DNA of 64,000 nucleotides from Salmonella enterica subsp. houtenae serovar Houten (GTDB lineage: Bacteria; Pseudomonadota; Gammaproteobacteria; Enterobacterales; Enterobacteriaceae), in the NCBI GenBank assembly GCA_900478215.1, contig LS483478.1:1426001-1490000 (forward strand), read 5' to 3'. Below are positions 56,584-64,000 of the stretch, piece by piece. How positions within the stretch are numbered: position 1 is the stretch's first letter; every line of letters begins with the position of its first letter. A program made the translations under genes and the position numbers. The notes beneath the pieces are model-generated. The model had not been told where the DNA came from and did not search any database. It worked only from the letters and a program-made list of their open reading frames with translations.

Positions 56584-56655
56584 ACCCCTTTTGATTTGTT
56601 AAAACACCTTGCGGTCTGGCAACTGCAAAAGTTCAACAAGAAATCAAAAGGGGGT
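56584..56655 (+). promoter_or_regulatory. IS200 tnpA leader hairpin that hides the ribosome site
   Basis: ACCCCTTTTGATTT at 56584-56597 pairs with AAATCAAAAGGGGGT at 56641-56655. The right arm includes the GGGGG Shine-Dalgarno (56650-56654) of tnpA. In Salmonella this leader keeps transposase very low, with help from the antisense RNA art200 and Hfq, and tnpA-derived RNA affects invF. Confidence 0.8.
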
Positions 56656-56659
56656 CCCG

Positions 56660-57118
56660 ATGGGGGACGAAAAGAGCTTAGCGCACACCCGATGGAACTG
56701 TAAATATCATATAGTTTTTGCCCCGAAGTACCGAAGGCAGACGTTCTACGGAGAGAAGCGTAGAGCAGTAGGCAGCATATTAAGAAAATTGTGTGAGTGG
56801 AAAAATGTACGAATTCTGGAAGCAGAATGCTGTACAGATCATATCCACATGCTTCTGGAGATCCCGCCGAAGATGAGTGTGTCGAGCTTCATGGGATATC
56901 TGAAGGGTAAAAGTAGCCTGATGCTTTATGAGCAGTTTGGGGATTTGAAATTCAAATACAGGAACAGGGAGTTCTGGTGCCGCGGATACTACGTTGATAC
57001 GGTGGGTAAGAACACAGCGAAGATACAGGAATACATAAAGCACCAGCTTGAAGAGGATAAAATGGGAGAGCAGTTATCGATCCCTTATCCGGGTAGCCCG
57101 TTTACGGGCCGTAAGTAA
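56660..57118 (+). CDS. tnpA: IS200 transposase TnpA
   Basis: HUH single-strand transposase of 152 residues, full length. The HUH pair is in TDHIHMLLEIPP and the catalytic tyrosine region is GYYVDTVGKN. ATG 56660 (MGDEKSLAHTRW) is the established start, with GGGGG five bases upstream that is buried in the leader hairpin; extending the frame upstream to 56609 would run through that hairpin. Confidence 0.95.
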   Translation: MGDEKSLAHTRWNCKYHIVFAPKYRRQTFYGEKRRAVGSILRKLCEWKNVRILEAECCTDHIHMLLEIPPKMSVSSFMGYLKGKSSLMLYEQFGDLKFKYRNREFWCRGYYVDTVGKNTAKIQEYIKHQLEEDKMGEQLSIPYPGSPFTGRK

Positions 57119-57194
57119 CGAAGTTTGATGCAAATGTCAGATCGTGTGCGCCTGTTAGGGCGCGGCTGGTAAGAGAGCCTTACAGGCGCATCTG

Positions 57195-57218
57195 AAAAAC
57201 CTCCGGCTATGCCGGAGG
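57195..57218 (-). terminator. IS200 right end acting as intrinsic terminator for glpACB
   Basis: On the minus strand CCTCCGGC-ATA-GCCGGAGG is followed at once by TTTTT. It begins nine bases after the glpC stop codon. Confidence 0.7.
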
Positions 57219-57226
57219 ATATTTAT

Positions 57227-58417
57227 TTAGCCGAGCGCTTGGGCGAGTAGGGTAATGGGATGTTCACAGCGTTTGCTTGTCGACATCTCAATTTGCCACT
57301 TACAGGTTTCACAATCGGTGACGACAAGGTCGGCGCCGCTCTCTTCAATCTGGCGGAACAGCGGCGCGCCGATGGACTGCGATGTCGGATAGTTTTCCTT
57401 TTTAAATCCGTACGTACCGGCAATGCCGCAGCACTGTGAATCAAGAACCGTCAATTCAAGCCCCGGAATTTGACGCAACAGTTCAAGCGTGTAAAGCGTC
57501 CAGCCCATTTTTTCCATATGACACGGGGTATGGTAGACCACTTTCAGCGGCAAAGGGTTAAGCGGCAGCGTTTTCCCGGCATCCAGTTTGCGCCATAGCC
57601 AGCGGGTGGCCAACTCGATATGTTCGCGCAGTCCGGCGTTGTCCACGTCCAGCACTTCAGGATATTCATCGCGCAACGCAAACGTACAGGTGGATGACGT
57701 GGCGATGACCGGAATACCTTTGACGGCAATCGCCTCGCGTAGCGATTCCACATTGCTGATAGCCTGTTTGCGAGCTTTATCCGTAAAACCGTTAGCGATC
57801 AGCGGCACGCCGCAGCACTTCTCTTTACTCAATAGCTGTACGCCGGTACCCATTGCGTTCAGCACCTTAATCAGATCTTTTCCGAGCTGCGGATGGTTGT
57901 AATTCACAAAACAGCCATGGAAAAAGGCGACCTGATCGTTGTATTTAGCCTGCTGCGCCGCCACGCTACGATACCAGCAGCGGAAGGTGCCGAAGGAGTA
58001 TTTTGGTAAGGCGCGGCGATGATCGATTTTTAGCGCATAATCAAGCAACTGGCGCACTGGCTTTAATGCGGTGGCGGTATTGACCACTGGCGCGAACGGC
58101 GTTGAGACACTGCCCATCAGATCGGTGTGGCTGAGAATAAAGTTACGCAATGACGGGCGCGTCGTATCGTATTTCGCGCGGGCGCGCTGGATGATATCGC
58201 CAATCTTCACGTCCGACGGACAGGCGACCTCACACCGTTTGCAGTTAATGCAATATTTCAGCGCCTCGTCATACAGTGCGCCGTCTTTCAGACGCAGACG
58301 CTCGCCATCCGGTCCGGCCTGTTTAGGACCAGGGTAGCCAGGATGAACGCGGCTGACCGGGCACGCGGTGGTGCACACCGTACATTTAATACAACTTTCA
58401 AAACGTGTGTCGCTCAT
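57227..58417 (-). CDS. glpC: Anaerobic glycerol-3-phosphate dehydrogenase subunit C
   Basis: Iron-sulfur subunit of 396 residues that links GlpAB to the membrane and menaquinone. Two ferredoxin clusters are marked by CIKCTVCTTACP (from Cys9) and CINCKRCEVACP; two CCG-type domains follow (KEKCCGVPL; YHTPCHMEK...DSQCCGIAG). ATG at 58415-58417 follows AGGAG and overlaps the glpB stop by four bases. The stop codon is directly against IS200, but the protein is full length. Confidence 0.97.
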   Translation of the reverse strand: MSDTRFESCIKCTVCTTACPVSRVHPGYPGPKQAGPDGERLRLKDGALYDEALKYCINCKRCEVACPSDVKIGDIIQRARAKYDTTRPSLRNFILSHTDLMGSVSTPFAPVVNTATALKPVRQLLDYALKIDHRRALPKYSFGTFRCWYRSVAAQQAKYNDQVAFFHGCFVNYNHPQLGKDLIKVLNAMGTGVQLLSKEKCCGVPLIANGFTDKARKQAISNVESLREAIAVKGIPVIATSSTCTFALRDEYPEVLDVDNAGLREHIELATRWLWRKLDAGKTLPLNPLPLKVVYHTPCHMEKMGWTLYTLELLRQIPGLELTVLDSQCCGIAGTYGFKKENYPTSQSIGAPLFRQIEESGADLVVTDCETCKWQIEMSTSKRCEHPITLLAQALG

Positions 58418-59673
58418 TGCTGTTCTCCTGCACGCTCGGCGATATGGTACGCGGCCTGGAGGGCGCTGACTGCGCAGACGCCGCCGCCGCATCCCTGGGC
58501 TATAGGATCGAACCCCGCCAGCACAGAACCTATTGCATACAGATTTTCTACCGTGTTGCCCGCAAGGGAAGGGCGGAAAGCGTCATCCGTTACGACGCCA
58601 AACTGCTGCCAGGGCTGTGGGTCAAAGAAATGTTGTTGATACCATTCGGCGCGGGTGGCCGTTTGTTGTACGTCGAGTCCTAAAATGGGTTCGCGAATCC
58701 CTTCACGCTCGGCAACCAGACCGCTACTAAAGAAGCTACCGCTGGCGAGTACGGCAAAGCGCGGGCGCAGTGGGATATCGGCATGGTTGCGGGTCCATAT
58801 TTCGCTCACGATACCGTGACGGCAGGTGACTTTTTTCACTTCATCGCCCGGCATCCAGATGCCGCCCTGACGGACAAACTGGCGCTGGAGCTGATTGTGA
58901 AGACGAATACCGAGCACCGACGGCGGCAGCGTCGGCAGCAGCGTGAGCGCGCAGGGCAGGCGTTCGTTAAGCCAGCGCCACAGCGTATCGTTCGCCAGCC
59001 CGAAACAGGCGGGCATGATGATCATGTCGTAGCTTGTCGCTATTGGCGACAGCGCGTCGTACAGCAGCGGCCATTTTTCTTCGTTATCAAGCAGACGTGC
59101 AATATTGACCGCACGAAATTCCGTCGGGTTATCACGCAGTACATCCAGTTCCGGAAGGTCGATTTCTGCGGTTTCAACGTTGAGATCGCGTTGGCGCAGC
59201 GACGCTGCCGCAAGGTGCGCCTGGAAATCCAGTAATCCGCTAACGCCGACGACGCAAATTTTCTGTGCGGACAATGGCCAGACCGGTACTTCCGGCGAGC
59301 TAAGCCAGGTTGAACGCAATGTGCCAAGCGGCGTTACACGCTGGTGCGCCTGCTGTACGTCACCGTATAACTGCGCGCCGCTGGCGTTAAGTAACGTTTG
59401 CGCCTGGTGCGCCAGCGTAAGAACTTTTTGCGCGCCTAAACGCGAATAAGGATGTTCAGGTGCCTGGCGGCGTAACGCATCAAGTCCGGCGGTAATTTCG
59501 GTCACCGGTTGGCCGTCGGGCAGGGCGCTGAGCAGATCCAGCGAGCCGGAGGAAAAATGCAGCGCGCTTTGTCCGCGGGTGACGATGGCGCAGCGTAATC
59601 CATGCTGCTGGAGTTGCAGTCCGCATAGCAAACCGGCGAGACCGCCGCCCATAATAACCGTATCAAATTTCAT
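58414..59673 (-). CDS. glpB: Anaerobic glycerol-3-phosphate dehydrogenase subunit B
   Basis: FMN/FAD-type flavoprotein subunit, 419 residues, with an N-terminal Rossmann motif MKFDTVIMGGGLAGLLCGLQ and C-terminal ENLYAIGSVLAGFDPIAQG. Works with GlpA in the catalytic dimer. ATG at 59671-59673 lies inside the end of glpA (11-bp overlap). Confidence 0.97.
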   Translation of the reverse strand: MKFDTVIMGGGLAGLLCGLQLQQHGLRCAIVTRGQSALHFSSGSLDLLSALPDGQPVTEITAGLDALRRQAPEHPYSRLGAQKVLTLAHQAQTLLNASGAQLYGDVQQAHQRVTPLGTLRSTWLSSPEVPVWPLSAQKICVVGVSGLLDFQAHLAAASLRQRDLNVETAEIDLPELDVLRDNPTEFRAVNIARLLDNEEKWPLLYDALSPIATSYDMIIMPACFGLANDTLWRWLNERLPCALTLLPTLPPSVLGIRLHNQLQRQFVRQGGIWMPGDEVKKVTCRHGIVSEIWTRNHADIPLRPRFAVLASGSFFSSGLVAEREGIREPILGLDVQQTATRAEWYQQHFFDPQPWQQFGVVTDDAFRPSLAGNTVENLYAIGSVLAGFDPIAQGCGGGVCAVSALQAAYHIAERAGEQQ

Positions 59674-61291
59674 CCTGGTGCTCCTTCTCCAGACCGCATA
59701 ATCCCTGATAAACCCAGCGCGTGAATTCGCTTTCGCGCAGCGCGTCTCCCCAGGCGACAGGTTGTACGCCTTTCCAGCGTTCATTCAGAAATTCAGAGAG
59801 TTGTGTAATAGATTGCGCCGCGGTCGTCACATTAAAACGCTGCAGTAGCCCGGCTGCGCGGCAGGCGCACAGTTCGCCCTGGCAAGTGCCCATCCCTACG
59901 CGGGTGCGACGGCGCAGATCCAGCAGGCTATTCACGGTTAAGTTTTCGACGGCATACTGCACTTCCCCCGCCGTGACGGCCTCGCATTCACAGACCAGGC
60001 TACGGTGTTGGCGGCCTTCGCTCAGCCATCCCGGCGTGCGATCGCCATGCCGATAAACCGCCGATCCGCGTAGCGGCGCGGGAAGCGAGATAATGCGTTT
60101 CAGCGTATGTTCCGTAGACTCTTTTGAGCCAGGCAGCGGCGTATCCGCCGTGATGCAGGGGCGAGTATTGCCTAACTTGCGGCACACGGCGTCGGTCGCC
60201 CATTCTGCCATCAGGCGGTAAGTCATTAGCTTCCCGCCGGTAATGGTAATGAAGCCTTCAAGCCCGTCGCGCTCGGCGTGGTCGAACAGCACAATACCGC
60301 GGCTGACGTTACGGCCGCTGGGATCGTCATCGCTGGCCACCAGCGGGCGGACGCCGGAATAAGCGCGCAGAATACGCGTTTTCGCCATGACAGGGGCCAG
60401 TTTTTCCCCTTCACGCAGCAGGATATCGACTTCATCTGCGGTGACGCGGTTGCTGTCTATCTCATTGTAATCAATATGAGTCGAGGTGGTGCCGATCAGT
60501 GAAATCGTATCGCCAGGTACCAGAATGTCGGCATCCGATGGTTTCCGGCAGCGGTTAATCACATGCTGGTTGATCCGATGGTCCATGATCAGCAGCGATC
60601 CTTTCGCCGGGAACATACGAATACTCAGGTCGGCATATTCGGCAATCCGTTGCCCCCAGATACCTGCCGCATTAACCACCACCGGCGCATGAAGCGTCTG
60701 GGTTTCGCCGGTGAGATGGTTGCGCACATGAACGCCGCAGACCGTTGCGTTTTCGCGAATGAGGCCGGTCACTTCATGCGCTGTTAATACGATTGCGCCA
60801 TGTTCTCTGGCATCCAGCATATTGGCGGCAGTAAGGCGGAAAGGGTCCACAGTGCCGTCCGGCACTTTTACCGCGCCGATGAGCGCAGGGTTAACGGCAG
60901 GTTCGATGATGCGAGCCTGCTGCGGATCGATGGCTTCAGCGCGAATGCCTGCCGCTTCACAGGCGCGAATAAAGGTGGCCTGAAACGCAAGATCATCTTC
61001 CGGCAACGTAATAAACAGACCATCCGTCGGTTCGACGCAATGGCGGGCGATCCGTTTTAAGATCTGATTTTCACTAATGCACTCGCGCGCGGATTCCGCG
61101 TCGGTAACGGCATAACGAGCGCCGCTGTGCAGCAGCCCGTGGTTACGCCCGGTCGCGCCGGTCGCTATATCATGCCGCTCTACCAGGATGACACGTAAAC
61201 CGCGCAGCGCGCAGTCGCGGGCGATCCCTGCGCCTGTTGCTCCACCGCCAATGATAATCACGTCACTTGCTTGCGAGTCGCGAATTTTCAT
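59663..61291 (-). CDS. glpA: Anaerobic glycerol-3-phosphate dehydrogenase subunit A
   Basis: FAD-dependent catalytic subunit, 542 residues, oxidising glycerol-3-phosphate to dihydroxyacetone phosphate under anaerobiosis. N-terminal FAD site IIGGGATGAGIARDCALRG (about 12-30); the C-terminal BFD-like [2Fe-2S] domain has VCECEAVTAGE and GTCQGELCACRA. GAGGAAAAACA precedes the ATG. Diverges from glpTQ. Confidence 0.98.
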   Translation of the reverse strand: MKIRDSQASDVIIIGGGATGAGIARDCALRGLRVILVERHDIATGATGRNHGLLHSGARYAVTDAESARECISENQILKRIARHCVEPTDGLFITLPEDDLAFQATFIRACEAAGIRAEAIDPQQARIIEPAVNPALIGAVKVPDGTVDPFRLTAANMLDAREHGAIVLTAHEVTGLIRENATVCGVHVRNHLTGETQTLHAPVVVNAAGIWGQRIAEYADLSIRMFPAKGSLLIMDHRINQHVINRCRKPSDADILVPGDTISLIGTTSTHIDYNEIDSNRVTADEVDILLREGEKLAPVMAKTRILRAYSGVRPLVASDDDPSGRNVSRGIVLFDHAERDGLEGFITITGGKLMTYRLMAEWATDAVCRKLGNTRPCITADTPLPGSKESTEHTLKRIISLPAPLRGSAVYRHGDRTPGWLSEGRQHRSLVCECEAVTAGEVQYAVENLTVNSLLDLRRRTRVGMGTCQGELCACRAAGLLQRFNVTTAAQSITQLSEFLNERWKGVQPVAWGDALRESEFTRWVYQGLCGLEKEHQDEI

Positions 61292-61343
61292 TGTTTTTCC
61301 TCACAGTTCGTTTTTTATCATTTAGCCATACAAAACATATGGA

Positions 61344-61361
61344 ATGTTTGATTTCGCGCAT
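61344..61361. promoter_or_regulatory. GlpR-operator-like palindrome
   Basis: ATGTTTGATTTCGCGCAT resembles the GlpR operator with arms ATGTTCG/CGARCAT. It lies between glpA and glpT, where E. coli has several GlpR sites; a further TTCG-rich stretch at 61370-61400 may hold more. Confidence 0.55.
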
Positions 61362-61435
61362 AATCGCTCATCATTCGAAAATGAAACGTGATTTCGTGCG
61401 CCTTTCTGAACATTATTCATAAATCTGTAACAATA

Positions 61436-61451
61436 TGTGCTGTAATTCACA
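61436..61451. promoter_or_regulatory. CRP site in the glpA-glpT intergenic region
   Basis: TGTGC-TGTAAT-TCACA matches TGTGA-N6-TCACA at nine of ten positions. glp genes are known to be CRP-activated. Confidence 0.7.
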
Positions 61452-61563
61452 TTCATGAGACAGATCTTTACTTAACATCGCGGCCACACTGGGAGCAGCG
61501 GGGTCGTTTGAACGAACTGCGGTGTTTATCTCTAAATAAAATACGGGCCACGGAGGCTACAAT

Positions 61564-62922
61564 ATGTTGAGTATTTTTAAACCAGCGCCGCATAAAGCGC
61601 GCTTGCCAGCGGCGGAGATTGATCCAACCTATCGCCGGTTACGCTGGCAGATTTTTCTGGGGATATTCTTTGGCTATGCCGCGTATTATCTGGTGCGTAA
61701 GAACTTTGCCCTCGCGATGCCCTATCTGGTAGAACAGGGGTTTTCGCGCGGCGATCTGGGCTTTGCGCTGTCCGGGATTTCCATCGCTTATGGTTTTTCG
61801 AAATTTATAATGGGGTCGGTGTCCGATCGCTCGAATCCGCGCGTTTTCCTGCCGGCAGGGTTGATTCTGGCCGCAGCAGTCATGCTGTTTATGGGCTTTG
61901 TGCCGTGGGCGACATCCAGTATCGCCGTGATGTTTGTGCTGTTGTTCCTTTGCGGCTGGTTCCAGGGGATGGGGTGGCCGCCGTGCGGTCGTACGATGGT
62001 TCACTGGTGGTCGCAGAAAGAGCGCGGCGGCATCGTATCGGTCTGGAACTGCGCGCATAACGTCGGCGGCGGGATCCCGCCACTGCTGTTCCTGCTGGGG
62101 ATGGCGTGGTTTAACGATTGGAAAGCGGCGCTCTATATGCCAGCCTTTGGCGCGATTGTGGTGGCGCTGTTCGCTTTCGCGATGATGCGCGATACGCCGC
62201 AATCTTGCGGTCTGCCGCCTATCGAAGAGTATAAAAACGACTATCCGGACGACTACAACGAAAAAGCGGAAGAAGAGCTCACCGCAAAGCAAATCTTCAT
62301 GCAGTACGTATTGCCGAACAAATTACTGTGGTATATCGCTATCGCCAACGTGTTTGTCTACCTGCTGCGCTACGGTATCCTCGACTGGTCGCCAACGTAC
62401 CTGAAAGAAGTGAAACATTTCGCTCTGGATAAATCCTCCTGGGCATATTTCCTCTATGAATATGCAGGTATTCCAGGCACCCTGCTGTGCGGCTGGATGT
62501 CAGACAAAGTCTTCCGCGGCAACCGTGGCGCGACGGGCGTATTTTTTATGACCCTGGTCACTATTGCGACCATCGTTTACTGGATGAACCCGGCTGGCAA
62601 CCCAACCGTTGATATGATTTGTATGATCGTTATCGGCTTCCTGATTTACGGGCCGGTGATGCTGATTGGTCTTCATGCGCTGGAACTGGCGCCGAAAAAA
62701 GCGGCGGGTACGGCGGCGGGCTTTACCGGTCTGTTTGGTTATCTGGGCGGTTCTGTCGCTGCAAGCGCCATTGTGGGTTATACCGTTGACTTCTTCGGTT
62801 GGGATGGCGGTTTCATGGTGATGATCGGCGGCAGTATTCTGGCGGTAATCCTGCTGGTGGTCGTGATGATTGGCGAAAAACGCCATCATGATGAGCTGCA
62901 GTTAAAACGCAACGGAGGCTAA
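61564..62922 (+). CDS. glpT: Glycerol-3-phosphate:phosphate antiporter GlpT
   Basis: Major-facilitator inner-membrane antiporter, 452 residues, twelve helices, importing glycerol-3-phosphate for inorganic phosphate; also the entry route of fosfomycin. The substrate arginines are in YYLVRKNFALAMPYL (Arg45) and YLLRYGILDWSP (Arg269), with His165 in NCAHNVGGG. GGAGG at about 61552-61556 precedes the ATG. Confidence 0.98.
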   Translation: MLSIFKPAPHKARLPAAEIDPTYRRLRWQIFLGIFFGYAAYYLVRKNFALAMPYLVEQGFSRGDLGFALSGISIAYGFSKFIMGSVSDRSNPRVFLPAGLILAAAVMLFMGFVPWATSSIAVMFVLLFLCGWFQGMGWPPCGRTMVHWWSQKERGGIVSVWNCAHNVGGGIPPLLFLLGMAWFNDWKAALYMPAFGAIVVALFAFAMMRDTPQSCGLPPIEEYKNDYPDDYNEKAEEELTAKQIFMQYVLPNKLLWYIAIANVFVYLLRYGILDWSPTYLKEVKHFALDKSSWAYFLYEYAGIPGTLLCGWMSDKVFRGNRGATGVFFMTLVTIATIVYWMNPAGNPTVDMICMIVIGFLIYGPVMLIGLHALELAPKKAAGTAAGFTGLFGYLGGSVAASAIVGYTVDFFGWDGGFMVMIGGSILAVILLVVVMIGEKRHHDELQLKRNGG

Positions 62923-62926
62923 TAAC

Positions 62927-63997
62927 ATGAAAACCACACTGAAAAACCTTAGCGTGGCGTTGATGCTGGCAGGAATGACCATAGGAAGCAGCGCTATAGC
63001 GGCTGAAAAAGTCGTCATCGCCCACCGTGGCGCCAGCGGTTATCTGCCGGAACATACGTTACCGGCGAAAGCAATGGCGTATGCGCAAGGGGCTGATTAC
63101 CTGGAGCAAGATTTAGTGATGACAAAGGACGACCATCTGGTCGTCCTCCATGACCACTACCTTGACCGGGTGACTGACGTCGCTGACCGTTTTCCGGACC
63201 GGGCGCGTAAAGACGGGCGCTATTACGCCATCGATTTTACGCTGGATGAAATTAAATCCCTGAAGTTTACCGAAGGGTTTGATATTGAAAACGGCAAAAA
63301 AGTACAAACTTATCCGGGCCGTTTCCCGATGGGGAAATCTGATTTCCGCATTCATACTTTTGAAGAGGAAATTGAATTCGTTCAGGGCTTAAATCATTCC
63401 ACCGGTAAAAATATTGGTATTTATCCAGAAATTAAAGCGCCGTGGTTCCATCATCAGGAAGGAAAAGATATTGCCGCGAAGACGTTGGAAGTTCTGAAGA
63501 AGTATGGTTATACCGGCAAGCAGGATAATGTCTATTTGCAGTGTTTTGATGTCGCTGAGCTGAAACGTATTAAGAATGAACTGGAACCCAAAATGGGGAT
63601 GGATCTCAATCTGGTTCAGCTTATTGCGTATACCGACTGGAATGAAACACAGCAGAAACAGCCGGATGGTCGTTGGGTAAATTACAACTACGACTGGATG
63701 TTTAAGCCGGGCGCTATGAAGCAGGTGGCGGAATATGCGGACGGTATTGGCCCGGATTACCATATGTTGGTCGCGGAAGGCTCGACGAAAGGGAATATCA
63801 AGCTGACTGGAATGGTGCAAGACGCGCATCAGAATAAGATGGTAGTTCATCCTTACACTGTGCGTGCCGATCAATTACCGGACTACGCCACGGATGTCAA
63901 TCAGTTGTACGATATCCTGTATAACCAGGCGGGGGTCGACGGGCTGTTCACCGACTTCCCGGATAAAGCGGTCATGTTCCTGCAGAAAAATGACTAA
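62927..63997 (+). CDS. glpQ: Periplasmic glycerophosphodiester phosphodiesterase GlpQ
   Basis: Exported enzyme, 356 residues, hydrolysing glycerophosphodiesters from phospholipids to glycerol-3-phosphate for GlpT. Signal peptide MKTTLKNLSVALMLAGMTIG... with cleavage near SSAIAAEK; GDPD catalytic motifs AHRGASGYLPEHT and YLEQDLVMTKDDHLVVLHD. Four bases after glpT; complete, ending three bases before the window end. Confidence 0.97.
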   Translation: MKTTLKNLSVALMLAGMTIGSSAIAAEKVVIAHRGASGYLPEHTLPAKAMAYAQGADYLEQDLVMTKDDHLVVLHDHYLDRVTDVADRFPDRARKDGRYYAIDFTLDEIKSLKFTEGFDIENGKKVQTYPGRFPMGKSDFRIHTFEEEIEFVQGLNHSTGKNIGIYPEIKAPWFHHQEGKDIAAKTLEVLKKYGYTGKQDNVYLQCFDVAELKRIKNELEPKMGMDLNLVQLIAYTDWNETQQKQPDGRWVNYNYDWMFKPGAMKQVAEYADGIGPDYHMLVAEGSTKGNIKLTGMVQDAHQNKMVVHPYTVRADQLPDYATDVNQLYDILYNQAGVDGLFTDFPDKAVMFLQKND

Positions 63998-64000
63998 GGG

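Larger units (their letters stand above)
56521..57226 (+). mobile_element. IS200 insertion sequence (complete)
   Basis: IS200/IS605-family element of about 706 bp; ends are placed within about five bases. It has no terminal inverted repeats but the family's subterminal hairpins: left CCCCCAGC-TAG-GCTGGGGG at 56529-56547, right CCTCCGGC-TAT-GCCGGAGG at 57200-57218. The single gene tnpA is intact. Moves as single-stranded DNA by HUH transposase. Inserted between sseL and glpC, its right end at or within a few bases of the glpC stop. Confidence 0.93.

Noticed and set aside
56485..56703. A frame through the terminator and IS200 left end
   Set aside because: It runs through two hairpins and the IS boundary, so it is a chance frame.

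Overview
The window is chromosomal DNA of a Salmonella enterica-like enterobacterium. The gene order ackA-pta / yfbVUTS / yfbR / alaA / lrhA / nuoA-N / rbn-elaAB / menFDHBCE / arn / nudI-yfaZ-yfaY / glpCBA-glpTQ is the enterobacterial backbone. The extra genes cheV, pmrD, the SPI-2-class effector gene sseL, an IS200 copy and a ula-like PTS operon with a split transketolase point to Salmonella rather than E. coli K-12. SseL differs from the Typhimurium protein as I remember it far more than its neighbours do, so this may be another serovar or subspecies. No rRNA, tRNA, CRISPR array, prophage or plasmid origin was seen.

Layout. 1-5.0 kb: a partial LacI-type regulator faces an operon for PTS IIA, IIB, IIC and two transketolase halves; the sugar is unknown. 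5.0-10.2 kb (minus strand): yfcC, then ackA-pta, the acetyl-CoA/acetyl-P/acetate pathway. 10.5-16.1 kb: yfbV, yfbU, yfbT, yfbS on plus, yfbR and alaA on minus. 16.1-18.6 kb: lrhA between two long AT-rich regulatory regions. 18.6-33.7 kb: the 13-gene nuo operon for NADH dehydrogenase I. 33.9-36.7 kb: cheV and rbn (minus), elaA and elaB (plus). 36.8-43.8 kb: men operon from chorismate to o-succinylbenzoyl-CoA and its ring-closed product. 43.9-52.4 kb: pmrD, the arnBCADTEF operon for adding 4-amino-4-deoxy-L-arabinose to lipid A, and ais. 52.5-55.0 kb: nudI, yfaZ, yfaY. 55.1-57.2 kb: sseL and IS200, the clearest accessory patch. 57.2-64.0 kb: glpACB (anaerobic glycerol-3-phosphate dehydrogenase) diverging from glpTQ (uptake and periplasmic phosphodiesterase).

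How the parts fit. Much of the window is respiration and its redox pools: Nuo feeds electrons into quinones, Men makes menaquinone, GlpABC feeds electrons to menaquinone, and AckA-Pta carries overflow carbon. PmrD and arn form a regulatory pair that remodels the envelope; a PhoP-box-like repeat lies before pmrD and a PmrA-box-like repeat before arnB. REP/BIME palindromes sit in many gaps between convergent or adjacent genes.

No wholly new system is obvious. The best second looks are the PTS/transketolase operon of unknown substrate with paired operators, the divergent sseL beside IS200, the IS200 end that places an intrinsic terminator directly after glpC, the structured nuoL-nuoM spacer, and the degenerate CinA-like YfaY.
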